This document shows, in pieces, positions 1 through 11,627 of a stretch of DNA of 64,000 nucleotides. The position numbers and the translations under genes are program-made. This DNA comes from Lamellibrachia columna (Eukaryota > Annelida > Polychaeta > Sabellida > Siboglinidae). The stretch lies in the NCBI GenBank assembly GCA_963662155.1, contig OY759274.1:15657939-15721938 (forward strand). The letters run 5' to 3'. Position 1 is the first letter of the stretch; the number at the start of each line of letters is the position of its first letter. The notes under the pieces were generated by a model. That model was not told the DNA's origin, made no database searches, and saw only the letters and a list, made by a program, of their open reading frames with translations.

Positions 1-255
1 AACATCAACCAGAAAAGATTTTCCAGATATCATGTTTTAAGATACTAGAAATAAAAACACAAAATGAAGAAAATGGCATTTAATTTTTTTTATTACCTAT
101 ACATTACATTATAAACGGCCACTAAAACGCACATTTCTTGGTATTGATAAGCTTCATTCAGATGTGAAAATTTTAGTGTGTGTAGAATAGTAATGTGAAA
201 TACATCTTGTAAAAAAAAAGTTATCCCATCTAGGGGTTACACCTGTCCTTAAGTT
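1..255. other. AT-rich non-coding flank
   Basis: AT-rich sequence left of the minisatellite. I see no open frame, RNA gene or recognisable element. Confidence 0.5.
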
Positions 256-1552
256 TGGATTTGATGTCCTCGGCTCTGGTTGATTTGATACCAGAGTGTC
301 CTCGGCTCTGGTTGATTTGATACCAGAGTGTCCTCGGTTCTGGTTGATTTGATACCAGAGTGTCCTTGGCTCTGGTTGATTTGATACCAGAGTGTCCTCG
401 GTTCTGGTGGATTTGATACCAGAGTGTCCTCGGTTCTGGTTGATTTGATACCAGAGTGTCCTCGGCTCTGGTTGATTTGATACCAGAGTTTCCTCGGTTC
501 TGGTTGATTTGATACCAGAGTGTCCTCGTTTCTGGTTGATTTGATACCAGAGTGTCCTCGGCTCTGGTTGATTTGATACCAGAGTGTCCTCGGTTCTGGC
601 TGATTTGATACCAGAGTGTCCTCGGCTCTGGTTGATTTGATACCAGAGTGTCCTCGGCTGTGGTTGATTTGATACCAGAGTGTCCTCGGTTCTGGTTGAT
701 TTGATACCAGAGTGTCCTCGGCTCTGGTTGATTTGATACCAGAGTGTCCTCGATTCTGGTTGATTTGATACCAGAGTGTCCTCGATTATGGTTGATTTGA
801 TACCAGAGTGTCCTCGGCTCTGGTTGATTTGATACCAGAGTGTCCTCGTTTCTGGTTGATTTGATACCAGAGTGTCCTCGGCTCTGGTTGATTTGATACC
901 AGAGTGTCCTCGGTTCTGGCTGATTTGATACCAGAGTGTCCTCGGCTCTGGTTGATTTGATACCAGAGTGTCCTCGGCTGTGGTTGATTTGATACCAGAG
1001 TGTCCTCGGTTCTGGTTGATTTGATACCAGAGTGTCCTCGGCTCTGGTTGATTTGATACCAGAGTGTCCTCGATTCTGGTTGATTTGATACCAGAGTGTC
1101 CTCGATTCTGGTTGATTTGATACCAGAGTGTCCTTGGTTCTGGTTGATTTGATACCAGAGTGTCCCAGGTTCTGGTTGATTTGATACCAGAGTGTCCTCG
1201 GCTCTGGTTGATTTGATACCAGAGTGTCCCCGGTTCTGGTTGATTTGATACCAGAGTGTCCTCGGTTCTGGTTGATTTGATACCAGAGTGTCCTCGGCTC
1301 TGATTGATTTGATACCAGAGTGTCCTCGGCTCTGGTTAATTTGATACCAGATTGTCCTCGGTTCTGGTTGATTTGATACCAGAGTGTCCTCGGTTCTGGT
1401 TGATTTGATACCAGAGTGTCCTCGGCTCTGGTTTATTTGATACCAGAGTGTACTCGGCTCTGGTTTATTTGATACCAGAGTGTACTCGGCTCTGGTTAAT
1501 TTGATACCAGATTGTCCTCGGTTCTGGTTGATTTGATACCAGAGTGTCCTTG
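256..1552. repeat. 32-bp minisatellite, about 40 units
   Basis: About 40 head-to-tail copies of a 32-bp unit, with single-base variants such as ggctc/ggttc/gattc/gtttc. Each unit holds CTCTGGT and ACCAGAG separated by 9 nt, a perfect 7-bp inverted repeat able to form a hairpin. A block of variant units starting near 521 recurs in the same order at 841, an offset of 320 bp or exactly 10 units, so there is a higher-order repeat. Because 32 is not a multiple of 3, a frame without stops repeats every 96 nt, which explains the long minus-strand open frame here. Confidence 0.95.
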
Positions 1553-1830
1553 GCGGATGTTCATAATCGGATGGCACAGCTGTTGAGCCAGTGGCAGAAT
1601 TTGTGTACCTCAGCAGTAACATCACTCGAGATGGGGACACCATGAAGGAGGTCCGGCGGTGGATTGGAATGGCCAGTGGTGTGTTTGCCACACTGGGCAT
1701 AGTATAGGATTCTAGCATAGTGCCGTTGAGCTGAAGTTAGCCTTGTTCCGGTCGCTGGTGGTGTCTGTGCTGCTGTACAATGCCGAATGTTGGCCCATGC
1801 GTAAGAACAACACAGATGAGGTAGGATTTA
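1553..1830 (+). mobile_element. LINE reverse-transcriptase C-terminal fragment
   Basis: Plus-strand translation in shifting frames gives EFVYLSSNITRDGDTMKEV and IGMASGVFATLG, then LFRSLVVSVLLYNAECW. These match the region after the catalytic core of non-LTR retrotransposon reverse transcriptases, which commonly reads FVYLGS, IGMA and SLVLS.LLYG.E.W. At least one frameshift and a stop interrupt it. The minisatellite abuts its left side, so the rest of the element is missing. Confidence 0.7.
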
Positions 1831-2900
1831 TTTACCGTTGTTTGCGCCTTTTCACCAGAATAGAGCGAGGCTCTTGAGATCCACTCGAGGAACATCCAAG
1901 CCTTGTGGAGGTGTTCGGTGTCACTGCTAACCCACATGTGGAGGACACTGTCTCCGTATGAAATAAGATCCACTGCGAGCACTAAATGATGATGGACCCT
2001 GGAATGGACTGACACTGGAAGATTTGCATGTCGGTAACATCAACAGAGACAATGTGCTTGTTGCGGGAAGAGGGTGGAGCGATTTGATGAGAGCACATAT
2101 TGTAATTGAACTCACGCAGGATGATGATGATGATTAGAATGCATGATGTAAAAACAATGTCATGACAAACCAAATCAAATCAACACATTTCAATTCAACT
2201 ATATTTGAAAGCTTTGCTGACTTATATGAGTTATATATATATGACTATAGGCCACTGTGATAATTTATTACAGTATATGAAAACATAAAAAACATTACTT
2301 TAAGAAAGATGTCAAGGAAACACAGAAAGATCAAGATTAACAAAGTTTAATAAGGAGTTCAAAACCAGTGTTTATCACAATTACAAGTCACTTTAAAAAC
2401 AACTGTCACAACAATAACAACCAGTACTAAGCAGGACGGCCCTGCATGGTCTCCTGTGGTTCATTCATGATCTGCATAAAACTTAAATACTACAGTCATC
2501 TCAAAACATACACTACCCATATCCAAATAATAATATTATGTGAACAGTATGGATATTAGTGTCAACAGCCTCCACTGTACTATGGACTACAAAACACCCA
2601 CACAGCTGATGTCACAAGGCAAACACTATCTATGCTTCCAAACCTAGCATCCACTGTAATGTGGATTACCAAAATATCATTATAAACTACAGGTTTGGAA
2701 ACACAGGACACAAGATCACCAATAGTAAAGTTTGTGAATTGCCAATAGAAATATGCCTAGCAGTGTCCACATCTGGTGACTAACTGTGAACGCAACGCTC
2801 CCACGAAAACTATAGGAGTTTGCTACATCTATAGATTTCACAAAAGCACCTTTTATGCAAATCAGCCAGACAGGCATAATACAAATCAAGCAAGATATGT
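1831..2900. other. Intergenic, nothing recognised
   Basis: AT-rich sequence with only short open frames lacking family features. A tract near 2110-2136 has repeated gatgat. No gene can be supported. Confidence 0.45.
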
Positions 2901-2939
2901 TACAATACAAGATAAATGAATGTAGTATTAGCACTTTCA

Positions 2940-3250
2940 TCCAAGCAACCAACATATTTACATTCACTGCTCACTCCTGCAAGACAAACCAGCTTCGATC
3001 ATCTAATTCTAATCTACTTTTTGTTCCCAGTGTTAAGACAAATGTCGGAACTAGAGCTTTTTCAGTTGCTGCACTGACTCTGTGGGACTCACTCCCTGTT
3101 AGTGTTAAGTCTGTGGGACTCACTCCCTGTTAGTGTTAAGTCTGTGTACAACAACATTTCACCATAGACTAAAAACCCACCTGTTAAAATTTGCTTATCC
3201 TCCATAGCTCCCCAGCGTACCAATCCAACTGTTTACAACTGGAACTGCTT
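2940..3250 (+). mobile_element. LINE 3' end (RT C-terminus), CR1/Rex-like
   Basis: The plus frame includes NLLFVPSVKTNVGTRAFS and VAALTLWDSLPVSVKS, a signature of the C-terminal tail of CR1/Rex-type LINE reverse transcriptases. A 31-bp stretch (3079-3109) is repeated exactly at 3110-3140; 31 is not a multiple of 3, so the duplication shifts the frame. The continuation after the second copy still looks like the family tail. This is a dead 5'-truncated copy. Confidence 0.75.
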
Positions 3251-3671
3251 AGCGATTATGAACTGCTTAACCTCTTTTGTTTTGATGCGCTGCCGAGCTT
3301 GGGTCTCCCGAGGATTTTAGGGCAATTCCATGACTCAAGGGACATGAGGGAAAAAAAATTATTTCATTATACAAAGGGTCAACATTTATTCACAAGACCC
3401 CTAATTTGCAGAAAAACAGAAAATTCTTGTTGACACATATTTCTTTCCTCAAGGTTCTGGCATCAACACATGTCACATAATTTCAAGGCTACAGACTACC
3501 CAAAAATAGGAATATTAAGCCTCTCAAATCACGTACACCAAACTGGCTTTGACATTTCATTTCACTCAATTAATAATGTCGGTAACATCAGTTTAATGAA
3601 TAAGGAAGTTTAAAATATTTTCTGAAAGTAGGTAGCCAAAAATTGGATTTGAAGCAATGTGCTCAGTCAGT

Positions 3672-3899
3672 GTAATGTCCGTCACAAAAATAATCAGAAT
3701 TGTTTAAGTGAGAAGAAAATCTGAAGGTATATAAACATGTCCTTTCTAATTCTCTTAGCACTAGCCAATGCAAAGTTAATAAATATGTCAGTCAGTCTTG
3801 AAATTACATGATTTGAATTTGAGAGAGGAAAGAAAACTGTAACATCCATCACATGTAACGTCCGTCACAGGAAAAAGTGGATTCAGTAACGTCCGTCAC
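3672..3899 (+). promoter_or_regulatory. Subterminal 13-mer cluster, left end
   Basis: Four copies of TAAYRTCCRTCAC at 3672-3684, 3840-3852, 3856-3868 and 3887-3899. Repeated subterminal motifs of this kind in DNA transposons are usually transposase-binding sites; that role is inferred here. Confidence 0.55.
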
Positions 3900-4823
3900 A
3901 TTCCTATAAGACATGAAAAGTCTTTACTATTGTCTTAGTCATTCAGCATCTTTGGAACAAAAGGTGTTTTCACAAATTACCACTAGATGGCAGCTGCAGC
4001 ATGATTACCGAGCACTCGGAAAGACAGTAATGCTCTGAGCAAAGAAACAATCTCTTTGGTGGAAACATTTTAAGAACTGGAGAACATAAGCCGACAGGCT
4101 CCGGGTCGGAAGGATACAGTCTGGGGCCAGGGCCCAAGGTTATAAACCGTACTCAACTCAATTGAGTACGGTTTCATGCTCAAGCCTCGCTTTCACACTA
4201 TGCTCAAACTCAGGCGAGGTTATAAAACATCTTGAGCACGAAATCGTGCTCAGCGTTGAGCACGAAATGCTGAAATCCTGAGTATGCTCAAGACCGTGCT
4301 CAACGCCGTGCTCAAGCATAACTAAAAATGGCAGCTCACGCATAAATTTATTGAAGTCGTTGAAAGTTTGTCCGTTTTGTGAAGATAAGCTGTCCGATTT
4401 GAGCGTCCAGGCCGCCTACTTCCGAGTTTTATCCGTATAAAGAACTGATGGAATACGACATTTGTGAAAGATTTTGTTTGCTGGCTCAAACTGCACTATT
4501 TAACAAACATTTGCCAAACGTAACAGCAGCAGCGACAGACACCGCAAAACAAGTGATAGTTTACTTTTAGTGGCAGCTTTTTCGGCGACGGGGACCATTC
4601 ATTTACAGCTGCTGCAGGACGACAGCATTCTGTTTCAACTGCCGATTCACACGAAACGTGTCTGCAGAAATTAAAACTATGTGGTTTAGTTGGACGATTT
4701 ATAACATGCCATACTGGACATTAAGCTATACCAATACGATATACAGGGGCGGATCCAGGGTTTAGAAAAAGGGGGTACAACGTAATGTATGAAGCGCCAA
4801 AGGCGTGAAACGATGCGTGAAGC

Positions 4824-4940
4824 ACCTCGGGGTGTGTGTGGTAGGGGAGTATTCCCCTTCCTACCTCGGGGTGTGTGTGGTAGGGGAGTATTACCCTTCC
4901 TACCTCGGGGTGTGTGTGGTAGGGGAATATTCCCCTTACT
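4824..4940. repeat. 39-bp tandem repeat, 3 copies
   Basis: Three copies of a 39-bp unit start at 4824, 4863 and 4902, each beginning acctcggggtgtgtgtggta. The unit is a multiple of 3, so a stop-free frame with a 13-residue repeat runs through it, but nothing supports a gene. Confidence 0.9.
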
Positions 4941-6016
4941 TCCCATTTGACGTTTTTTTTTATACAAAACACTTGAAAGGTGTAAGTTGGGACACCAATT
5001 ATCCGGTTTTAATCGAGTTAGGGTGTAATGTAATCAACCCAAACTTCAGACATGCGACATCGTACGTATACAATACGGATTTTTGCGAGGAATACGGCCT
5101 TGGGCCATGTCCCGTTTTAATACGGATTTGCTGAAAATATAAAACTCGTGATAAAGTAGTCCTATGTATTTTCTTGTATTCGTCACATAAGTATAACTTC
5201 AACTACTTTTGAGTCTAGAGTTTCGGCTAAACGCAGTGGATTTTGTTTCATTTACACCTATAGTATAGGTAGGCCTTTTCCAAACGAGTATACTACAATT
5301 GACTAAACCAACACATAATCGTCTTAACTCTGTATCAGCATTATTGCAAACTAGAGGCACGATAGTGTAGTAATAGTAAACATATATATTTATTCGCACG
5401 ACAATGTGTACAGTTCACTTACAATTGAAGTACCTTTGCACACAAAGAGACGTCTTTGACTAAAAAAGTGCTACACGCATTCTCAATATTATTCAGCACA
5501 TCCTTTGCCAAGGAAACTGTGTTTAATATTTTTTCATCCAGCCCCTTCCGATATTGGTTCTGAATGATATAATAAAAGTGGCTAGGTTTCATATTATAGA
5601 AAGTCGTGGCATCAAGTTTGAACTGAGACAAAGTGTAATTGAAACTTTTAGACATATATGAACCAATACCCCGAAGGGCTAGATTGCCCTCTCAAGAAAG
5701 TATATCCAAACTGTTATTGCATTTTAAACTACTCTGTATAAAGCTTACCATTCGATTCATGGTATGAATTTGAATCGGGAGACATTCTGCTAAAAGTAGT
5801 AGTAGTGCCATATAATAACAGTGAGTGCAAACTGGTAGATTAAAACGTTTCCTGAGACATTTGCGCCATGTAAATGAAAATGCATCAGAAATACATACAC
5901 ACTAGAAAGAGGAACAGTATGACATAACTAATTGACGTTATGTACTTATATTACAAAACCCAAAAATGTAAATGTAGTGATTAGCACATCCGCCTTTCTT
6001 GTCAGAGTTTTGAATT

Positions 6017-6019
<3 letters not shown>

Positions 6020-6076
<57 letters not shown>

Positions 6077-6127
6077 TGCGTGCGCGCGCGCGCGTGCGTG
6101 CGTGCGTGCGTGCGAGCGAGCGTGTGC
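6020..6127. repeat. (GT)n to (GCGT)n microsatellite
   Basis: A GT run passes into GCGT repeats, a short GC run and a second GCGT run, ending in GAGC variants. The same GT-then-GCGT pattern is seen at 12327-12391 and 23597-23660. Confidence 0.95.
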
Positions 6128-7186
6128 TATTTCTTAGTTTTGACAAATGCTTCACTTTCTGGGTTCACTGCACAACAATCTGAATACATCACTGTGTACC
6201 ACACAGAGTCTTCTACGTGACTCTGACGTATGGTTCCACCATAACAGACAAGTGTATATACCATATTTCAAGTGTATAGCCATATAGCATAGTACAACAT
6301 GATCGACTAAACAGAGTAGTTTGTACATATTCAATACACATAGAATGATCAAAACTATGAAACTGAACCTTTGTCTCACAAAATGTTTATTGACAGTGTT
6401 GTACTCCTCTTTAAAGTACGTGTGTATTGTTACACACATCTATAGATGATATAAAACAATGGGCATTCTAATGAAATATCAAAATAAAACATTATTAATG
6501 TACCACGGATTTAGGTAATGTCATTATTTTTTTACCTTTGACCACATAAATATAATATATTTTTGTAACGAAATTGATGTTATATTAACACTTGTATTCA
6601 TTAAAAAAGTACTACTTGTGTTGCTCGGTACATTTCCAGAAGTTCTAGTTACCACGCTGTAAATGAACATGGCAAACATAATTAGGCTGCCGAATCGCAT
6701 AGTTGGGGCATAATCTTAGCCTGGCTGCGAGATATTATTTATTGCTATTTTTAATTTTTAGACTTTTATCTTGTGATTCGTCTCGTTATGTCTGTTAAAT
6801 CGTTCACTGTGTGCTCGACTTTCCACACAGCGTGTGATATTGGTGATGGGTTGATTTTTCTCCGGCGCTTATTCCCGCAAAAGAGACGCTTGCAGCCGAA
6901 ATTCTTCGTCCACCACTGTTTATATGCGGAAGTATCTTTGTTATCTTTTTCAAAAAGAGAGTTCCATTTGGCCGCTTGTGCATTTGAAAAAACCGCGTCG
7001 TTTCGTACTCAGCTGAGTACGTACTCAAGACGTTTTATAACCTCGGTTGAGCACGAAAACTCTGGTGAGCATGAAATCTCAGACTTGAGCACAGACTTGA
7101 GCTTGAGTTTGAGTACGGTTTATAAGCTCGGGCCCAGGATGGAACCAAACATAGGGTCCAAGCCAGGCATTTCACATCTTCGGTGA

Positions 7187-8640
7187 TGGAAGTTTTCGCT
7201 ATGATTACCAAGGAATATCCAGATGCTAAGATCGAAAAAAGAAAGTTTGCTTCTCTTCTCCCCTCCACATACAGCTCAGCAACAAGTTACCCCATAATGT
7301 TTGCCTTTGCAAATATCATGAGGACTGTATTCTTGATATAAATGCACTCCACGCCCACTGTCCAAACATACATAACTATAACAATGAACTTCCAGAGAAA
7401 CTATTTTGCAGTCCAGCCTCTAGAGATTGTTGGTTTAACAATTGCAAAAACTTCAAGGACGGGAAAGTTTTCACGGCTATGACTGACATGGATGATGCAT
7501 CGGAAGTGACTTGGTATGTCTGGAAGAATGATTCATGAGAGACTTTCAAAGGTAGTGGAAGAGGGAACAACTGATGATTTGCGCACGTACATTTACTCCA
7601 TATTGTCCCACATTGTGGAGCACTTCTACAGTAAGCGAGAGCAGTCAGCAGCTTATAAATTGGAGCGGGAAGCAATTGAAGGTAGTGAGAATAAGGCACT
7701 GCTGGTGGTTGATTTTCCAAAAACTATACGTATACAGGATGAGATAAAAAGTGCTCATTGGTAGCAACATCAAGTGAACCTTTTTACAGCAGCCCTGTGT
7801 CATACTGGCATGCTCCACTCGATTGTGGTAACATCCGATAATCTTGCACATTCGAAAGACACTATCATAGCATACCTTGACATGCTCTTGGAAATGATCC
7901 CTAATTCAGTCAAAACTGTATCGATTTGGTCTGTTGGACCAGCGTCGCAATTCAAAATCCGCTTCATAGCAGCTGCTATGATCTTGTTACAGGAAAAAAC
8001 ACAACATGAATATTCACTGGAATTTCTTTGCCACGTCTCACGGCAAGGGGTCTATCGATGGGATAGGTGGCGCTGTAAAACGGTACATGTGGTGAAACAA
8101 AGGAAGGAAATAGTGGTGAACCGCGCGTCTTCCTTTGTTGAGGTTGCTGGGGGCATTCCACAGGTCGGTATCCTTGAAATGACTACATCCGATATAGAAA
8201 AAAGAAATGAGGCCCTAAAATAGAAAGAGGTGTTCGCCGATGCCCCGGCCATCAAAGGAATTGCTCGGTTCCACCACCTCACCATTGAGGATGGTCGCTG
8301 TGTCCCCTTCATTCTGACAAATGATGTAGTGGAAACCTCCGAAGAAATTCATATGCCTGCTGATGAGCCCCCTACTGACACGACAGAAGAAGAGCCAATC
8401 CAAGTTGGTGACTGGAGGGTTGTTGAATATGACGATGAACTCTTTCCTGGAGAGGTAAAGCAGATTTGTGATGGGAATTATGAAGTGAGCGTTATGCACC
8501 GAGCTGGTACCACCTGAAAATGGCTATCCAAAGAGGACAAGATCTTCTATGTTAGAGAGAAGATGAAGAAAAAGCTGCCGCCACCCACCATGATCAATGA
8601 AAGGGATCACTGGGGGGCAAGTTTCCCTGATTTTTATTAA
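7187..8640 (+). pseudogene. Broken transposase-like gene of the outer DNA transposon
   Basis: A protein of one recognisable family can be followed across several frames. In order: a Cys-rich block NVCLCKYHEDC followed by CW..NCKNF (about 7300-7460); a block with VVDFPKT and DEIKSAHW (about 7700-7760); VTSDNLAHSKDT (about 7830-7865); WSVGPASQFKIRF (about 7927-7965); and FFATSHGKG with DGIGGAVKR (about 8026-8083). The TSHGKG block sits in a different frame from its neighbours, and stops occur near 7763, 8221 and 8515. I recall this arrangement from uncharacterised transposon-encoded proteins in cnidarians and molluscs. The valine in WSVGP occupies a position I would expect to be acidic. The gene is dead here and its superfamily name is uncertain. 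Confidence 0.55.
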
Positions 8641-9163
8641 CCGTAGATTTTGATACAAAGCCACAGTAGTCCTGAATATGATACAAGAAGGTATATTACC
8701 AGATCTTTCCCCACCTATTAATTTTTAATACCAGCGACTACTGTGACCTGTATGAAAGATTTCCATGCAATGGTTGTCTAAAAATGCACCCGGATATGAC
8801 ATTGGTGGACTTGTAACTTTTCACAGGCAGTGATGTGATGCTTTGGACAGTTTTTTTATTTGCAAACCCGTGTGTAACCATTTTAGAGGACTGTGTCTTC
8901 AACTTGACAGTTTTTGGATGAACTTTAACTTTAGAATAATTGCAGGCTGTTGCATGATACAAATATACAAGAGACTATGGATATATTGGTAAATCCTCAG
9001 TGGCTCCGTATAAATTTGAAAGTCTGTGAAAGTTTAATTAAAAGTCATCAAAATCCACATCATTATCTTCATCATGCATTAAAATGCTTTTATCATCAAA
9101 GCAGTGGACAATGTACTGCTTTTTATGGACACAGAACTTCATTTTATGTCAGTGGACAAAATG

Positions 9164-9561
9164 TAATGTCCGTCACGTAACGTCCGTCACACACAATTAT
9201 GTAATAATTTTCCTTATACTCTTGTTTTCAAGCTGAACTATAATTGGTAGTATTCTATAGCCAGGCTACCTTCACTCCAAGAGCAAAATTTATTTGTACA
9301 ATTTAAGGGTTTCACACAATTTGGAAATAAAGTTAGTTGGTTTTTACCCATGTCCTTTTTGAAGTAACGTCCGTCATGCACATATTTCTGATTACCCACC
9401 AAGCCATAGATATTCCTAGGCACTTTTCTCTGTGGCACCAAATAGACTTGGACATTGTCATTGGCAAGTCTCATACACAAGGCCAAGTTCCTAGTGGTAC
9501 CACTCTAGCAATCAGGGCAGTTGGAATGACCTCCGACCTCTCTGAATGTAATATCCGTCAC
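9164..9561 (+). promoter_or_regulatory. Subterminal 13-mer cluster, right end
   Basis: Four copies of the same 13-mer at 9164-9176, 9178-9190, 9365-9377 and 9549-9561, in the same orientation as those at the left end. The last copy ends 2 bp before the terminal inverted repeat. Confidence 0.55.
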
Positions 9562-9574
9562 GGTGGAATTGCCC

Positions 9575-11600
9575 AATATAAGTATTTTATATATTATTAT
9601 TAAAACCGTTGCTAATATCACATATCAGCAAGACATGCTGGCAAATATATTTTCGCTCACACATAAACTATATGGCAATACATCATTATTGCCACAAAGA
9701 ATGCAACTCGCTTGACAGTCTTGTAGACACAATAATTGTGAAATAATATATGCAGTGTTACATCAAACTTCAAGTAATATTTCATTAGAAACATTTTGGT
9801 ACAATAATAATAGACAACTACCTACAGAACGGGAGTGGCACTGACCAGTGGGGGATGTTACGTCCTGAATTGGAACCCATCCGATTACAGTATGGGACAT
9901 ATCCGATACCGGAATTAAGTGGCGGGTCGCTGCGCAAAATCGGAACTCCAAGATGGGAACCCGAAATCGGAATATGTACAGTGTGTATAATACAATTCCG
10001 ATTTTGAGCTGTCCCAAATTGGAATTTGTCATTTTCCTGTCAAAGTATGGTGAAAATATATAAAACTAATATATTGTGGTGTTTGACCAATTCAAGTCAG
10101 GGGCTTACCTCCCACATAGTAATCAAAGTCTCGGAATTAAAAATTAATGTGCAATACTTGCAAAAGCATATAACAAGAGGTTACATTAATTCTACAAACG
10201 CAATACAAAATGTGACAACATTATCTGCTAAAAATTACGAAAAAGTACAGTATACATTTAAAACAAGTCACATGACAGTGGCGCCATCTATTAAATAAAC
10301 AAAAAGTAACCTGGTCACATATAAAACTTCTTTGTATTGTCCATATGTAGCAGTATTCTTCCATTTATCCACATTTGTTTGAATGCCATTTTACAAAATT
10401 ATATATGTCCCTTGCAAATAATTAAAAAAAAAATCACATTTTGCTATTTTGTGTGAAACAAGACGGCAGGCAGAACTGGGATAAAAATATTTAATGACAG
10501 TAGTTTTCACGTAATGTATATACACAACAAGTCAAATCGACAACAGTTGTGGTACAATATAATAATAATGCATGTATACACAGTGAAACATAAACTGTCC
10601 ATAAAGTTAGCAACACTAGAATGTTTGCTAATTGTCCCAGCATGCTCTTTGTTAATTGTCCCAGCATGTGTTCTATAAACATAAAACATGTATAGATGGC
10701 GACACAATTCTAGTTGTCTATACATTATTATGTATCAACATAGTAAACATATAAGGTGACATTGGAGATACCTAAATTTACTAATATGTCATAGAACAAT
10801 AGGTGGGATGTCACTGAAAGTGCAAAAGCCTTGATGTGTACAGGAAGTCAAGGCTGTCATCCCACAAAAAATCACATTTCGCTATTTTTCAAAGCAACAT
10901 CTAAAAATCTGTTCAACCTAGCCCAATGATATTTTGTGTATATAGAATTTTATTACCTGTATACCAATCTCTATCATGCTGATTGACCCATAAATTAAAA
11001 AGTTATGTCATGCTGAATATCGTTTTTTTTGGGGCTGAAAATCCTTGCCCCATAAGCGGGGCAAGCCTCTGCCTTGTACATTTCGTGCTGTAAGATTATC
11101 TAATAGCCTGAGTTACCTTCAAGGTTTTGATACTTAGTCTGCCATTTGATTATTCATTGTGTACACATCTTACGTAAAAACATGTTTGCACACTATTGTT
11201 ACTGCAGCAATCTTCCTCATACCTGTAAATAAACAAATTAATGGATTGGCCAGTCACCAACCTTCACTTATCACTCAAATAATAGGATATATTTTAATAT
11301 TTTTTTATTTGTGTCTTATATGATGGATGATATGAATAAATTATAAACAACCAATATCTTAAAGGGAATAATCATTGTCTTATTATATTACATCTTGTAT
11401 ATTTCCATTTCCACAACACCGAAACATTTATTAGAATTCCATTAATTAATAATTCCAAATAATACTCTGTTCTACATGCCTGCCTTGTTTATTCATATTT
11501 TTCCCGCGCTTATCGGCAAGCTTCGACGTGACGTCAATGATGACAAGGAAGTGCTACGAGACTGGGACTTTCCATTTATTTATCGTACCGTTGACAGCGA
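9575..11600. other. Intergenic, no gene recognised
   Basis: AT-rich sequence. Visible structure is limited to a tandem pair containing TAATTGTCCCAGCATG (about 10626-10672), two copies of an AAAAATCACATTTYGCTATTTT block near 10430 and 10866, and several CCGAT/ATCGG inverted motifs at 9845-10020. Near 11049 is CTTGCCCC facing GGGGCAAG, a motif that recurs in sacsin intron 2. None of the short open frames resembles a known protein. Confidence 0.45.
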
Positions 11601-11627
11601 TAGCGGTTGTTTAGAAGCAAATGTCAG

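Larger units (their letters stand above)
4131..7134. mobile_element. Nested element with long imperfect inverted repeats and CAG target duplication
   Basis: The left arm (about 4131-4350) and the inverted right arm (about 6995-7134) share GGCCC..AG.TTATAAACCGT at the ends and, further in, GAGGTTATAAAAC.TCTTGAG. Both arms are packed with TTGAGCACG/CGTGCTCAA motifs in both orientations. The trinucleotide CAG lies directly outside each end (4128-4130 and 7135-7137). A CWG target duplication is known for some Harbinger transposons. Weak protein-like traces near 4490-4680 might be an old transposase, but I cannot confirm this. The interior also holds a hAT-like terminal motif near 4744, a 39-bp tandem repeat and a GT microsatellite. 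Confidence 0.6.
3320..9574 (+). mobile_element. DNA transposon with 11-bp inverted ends and a broken transposase-like gene
   Basis: The left end GGGCAATTCCA (3320-3330) is exactly inverted at the right end (TGGAATTGCCC, 9564-9574). Just inside both ends are eight copies of a 13-mer close to TAACGTCCGTCAC, all in one orientation. Between the ends lie a decayed transposase-like gene (7187-8640) and a nested second transposon (4131-7134). No clear target-site duplication is visible next to the ends. That both ends belong to one element is an inference from the shared terminus, the shared 13-mers and the enclosed gene. I cannot name the superfamily with confidence. Confidence 0.6.

Noticed and set aside
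256..1552. CRISPR-like array
   Set aside because: There are no unique spacers. Units are contiguous and the DNA is eukaryotic.
786..1718. 310-residue minus-strand open frame with NQPEPRTLWYQI-like repeats
   Set aside because: It is the translation of the 32-bp minisatellite. All frames of a stop-free 32-bp unit stay open, and no start, domain or unique region supports a gene.
4744..4765. CAGGGGCGGATCCAGGG, like a hAT terminus
   Set aside because: No matching inverted end could be paired with it, so an element cannot be delimited.
5419..5655. 78-residue minus-strand frame inside the nested element
   Set aside because: No recognisable motif and no splice or promoter support; it may be chance.
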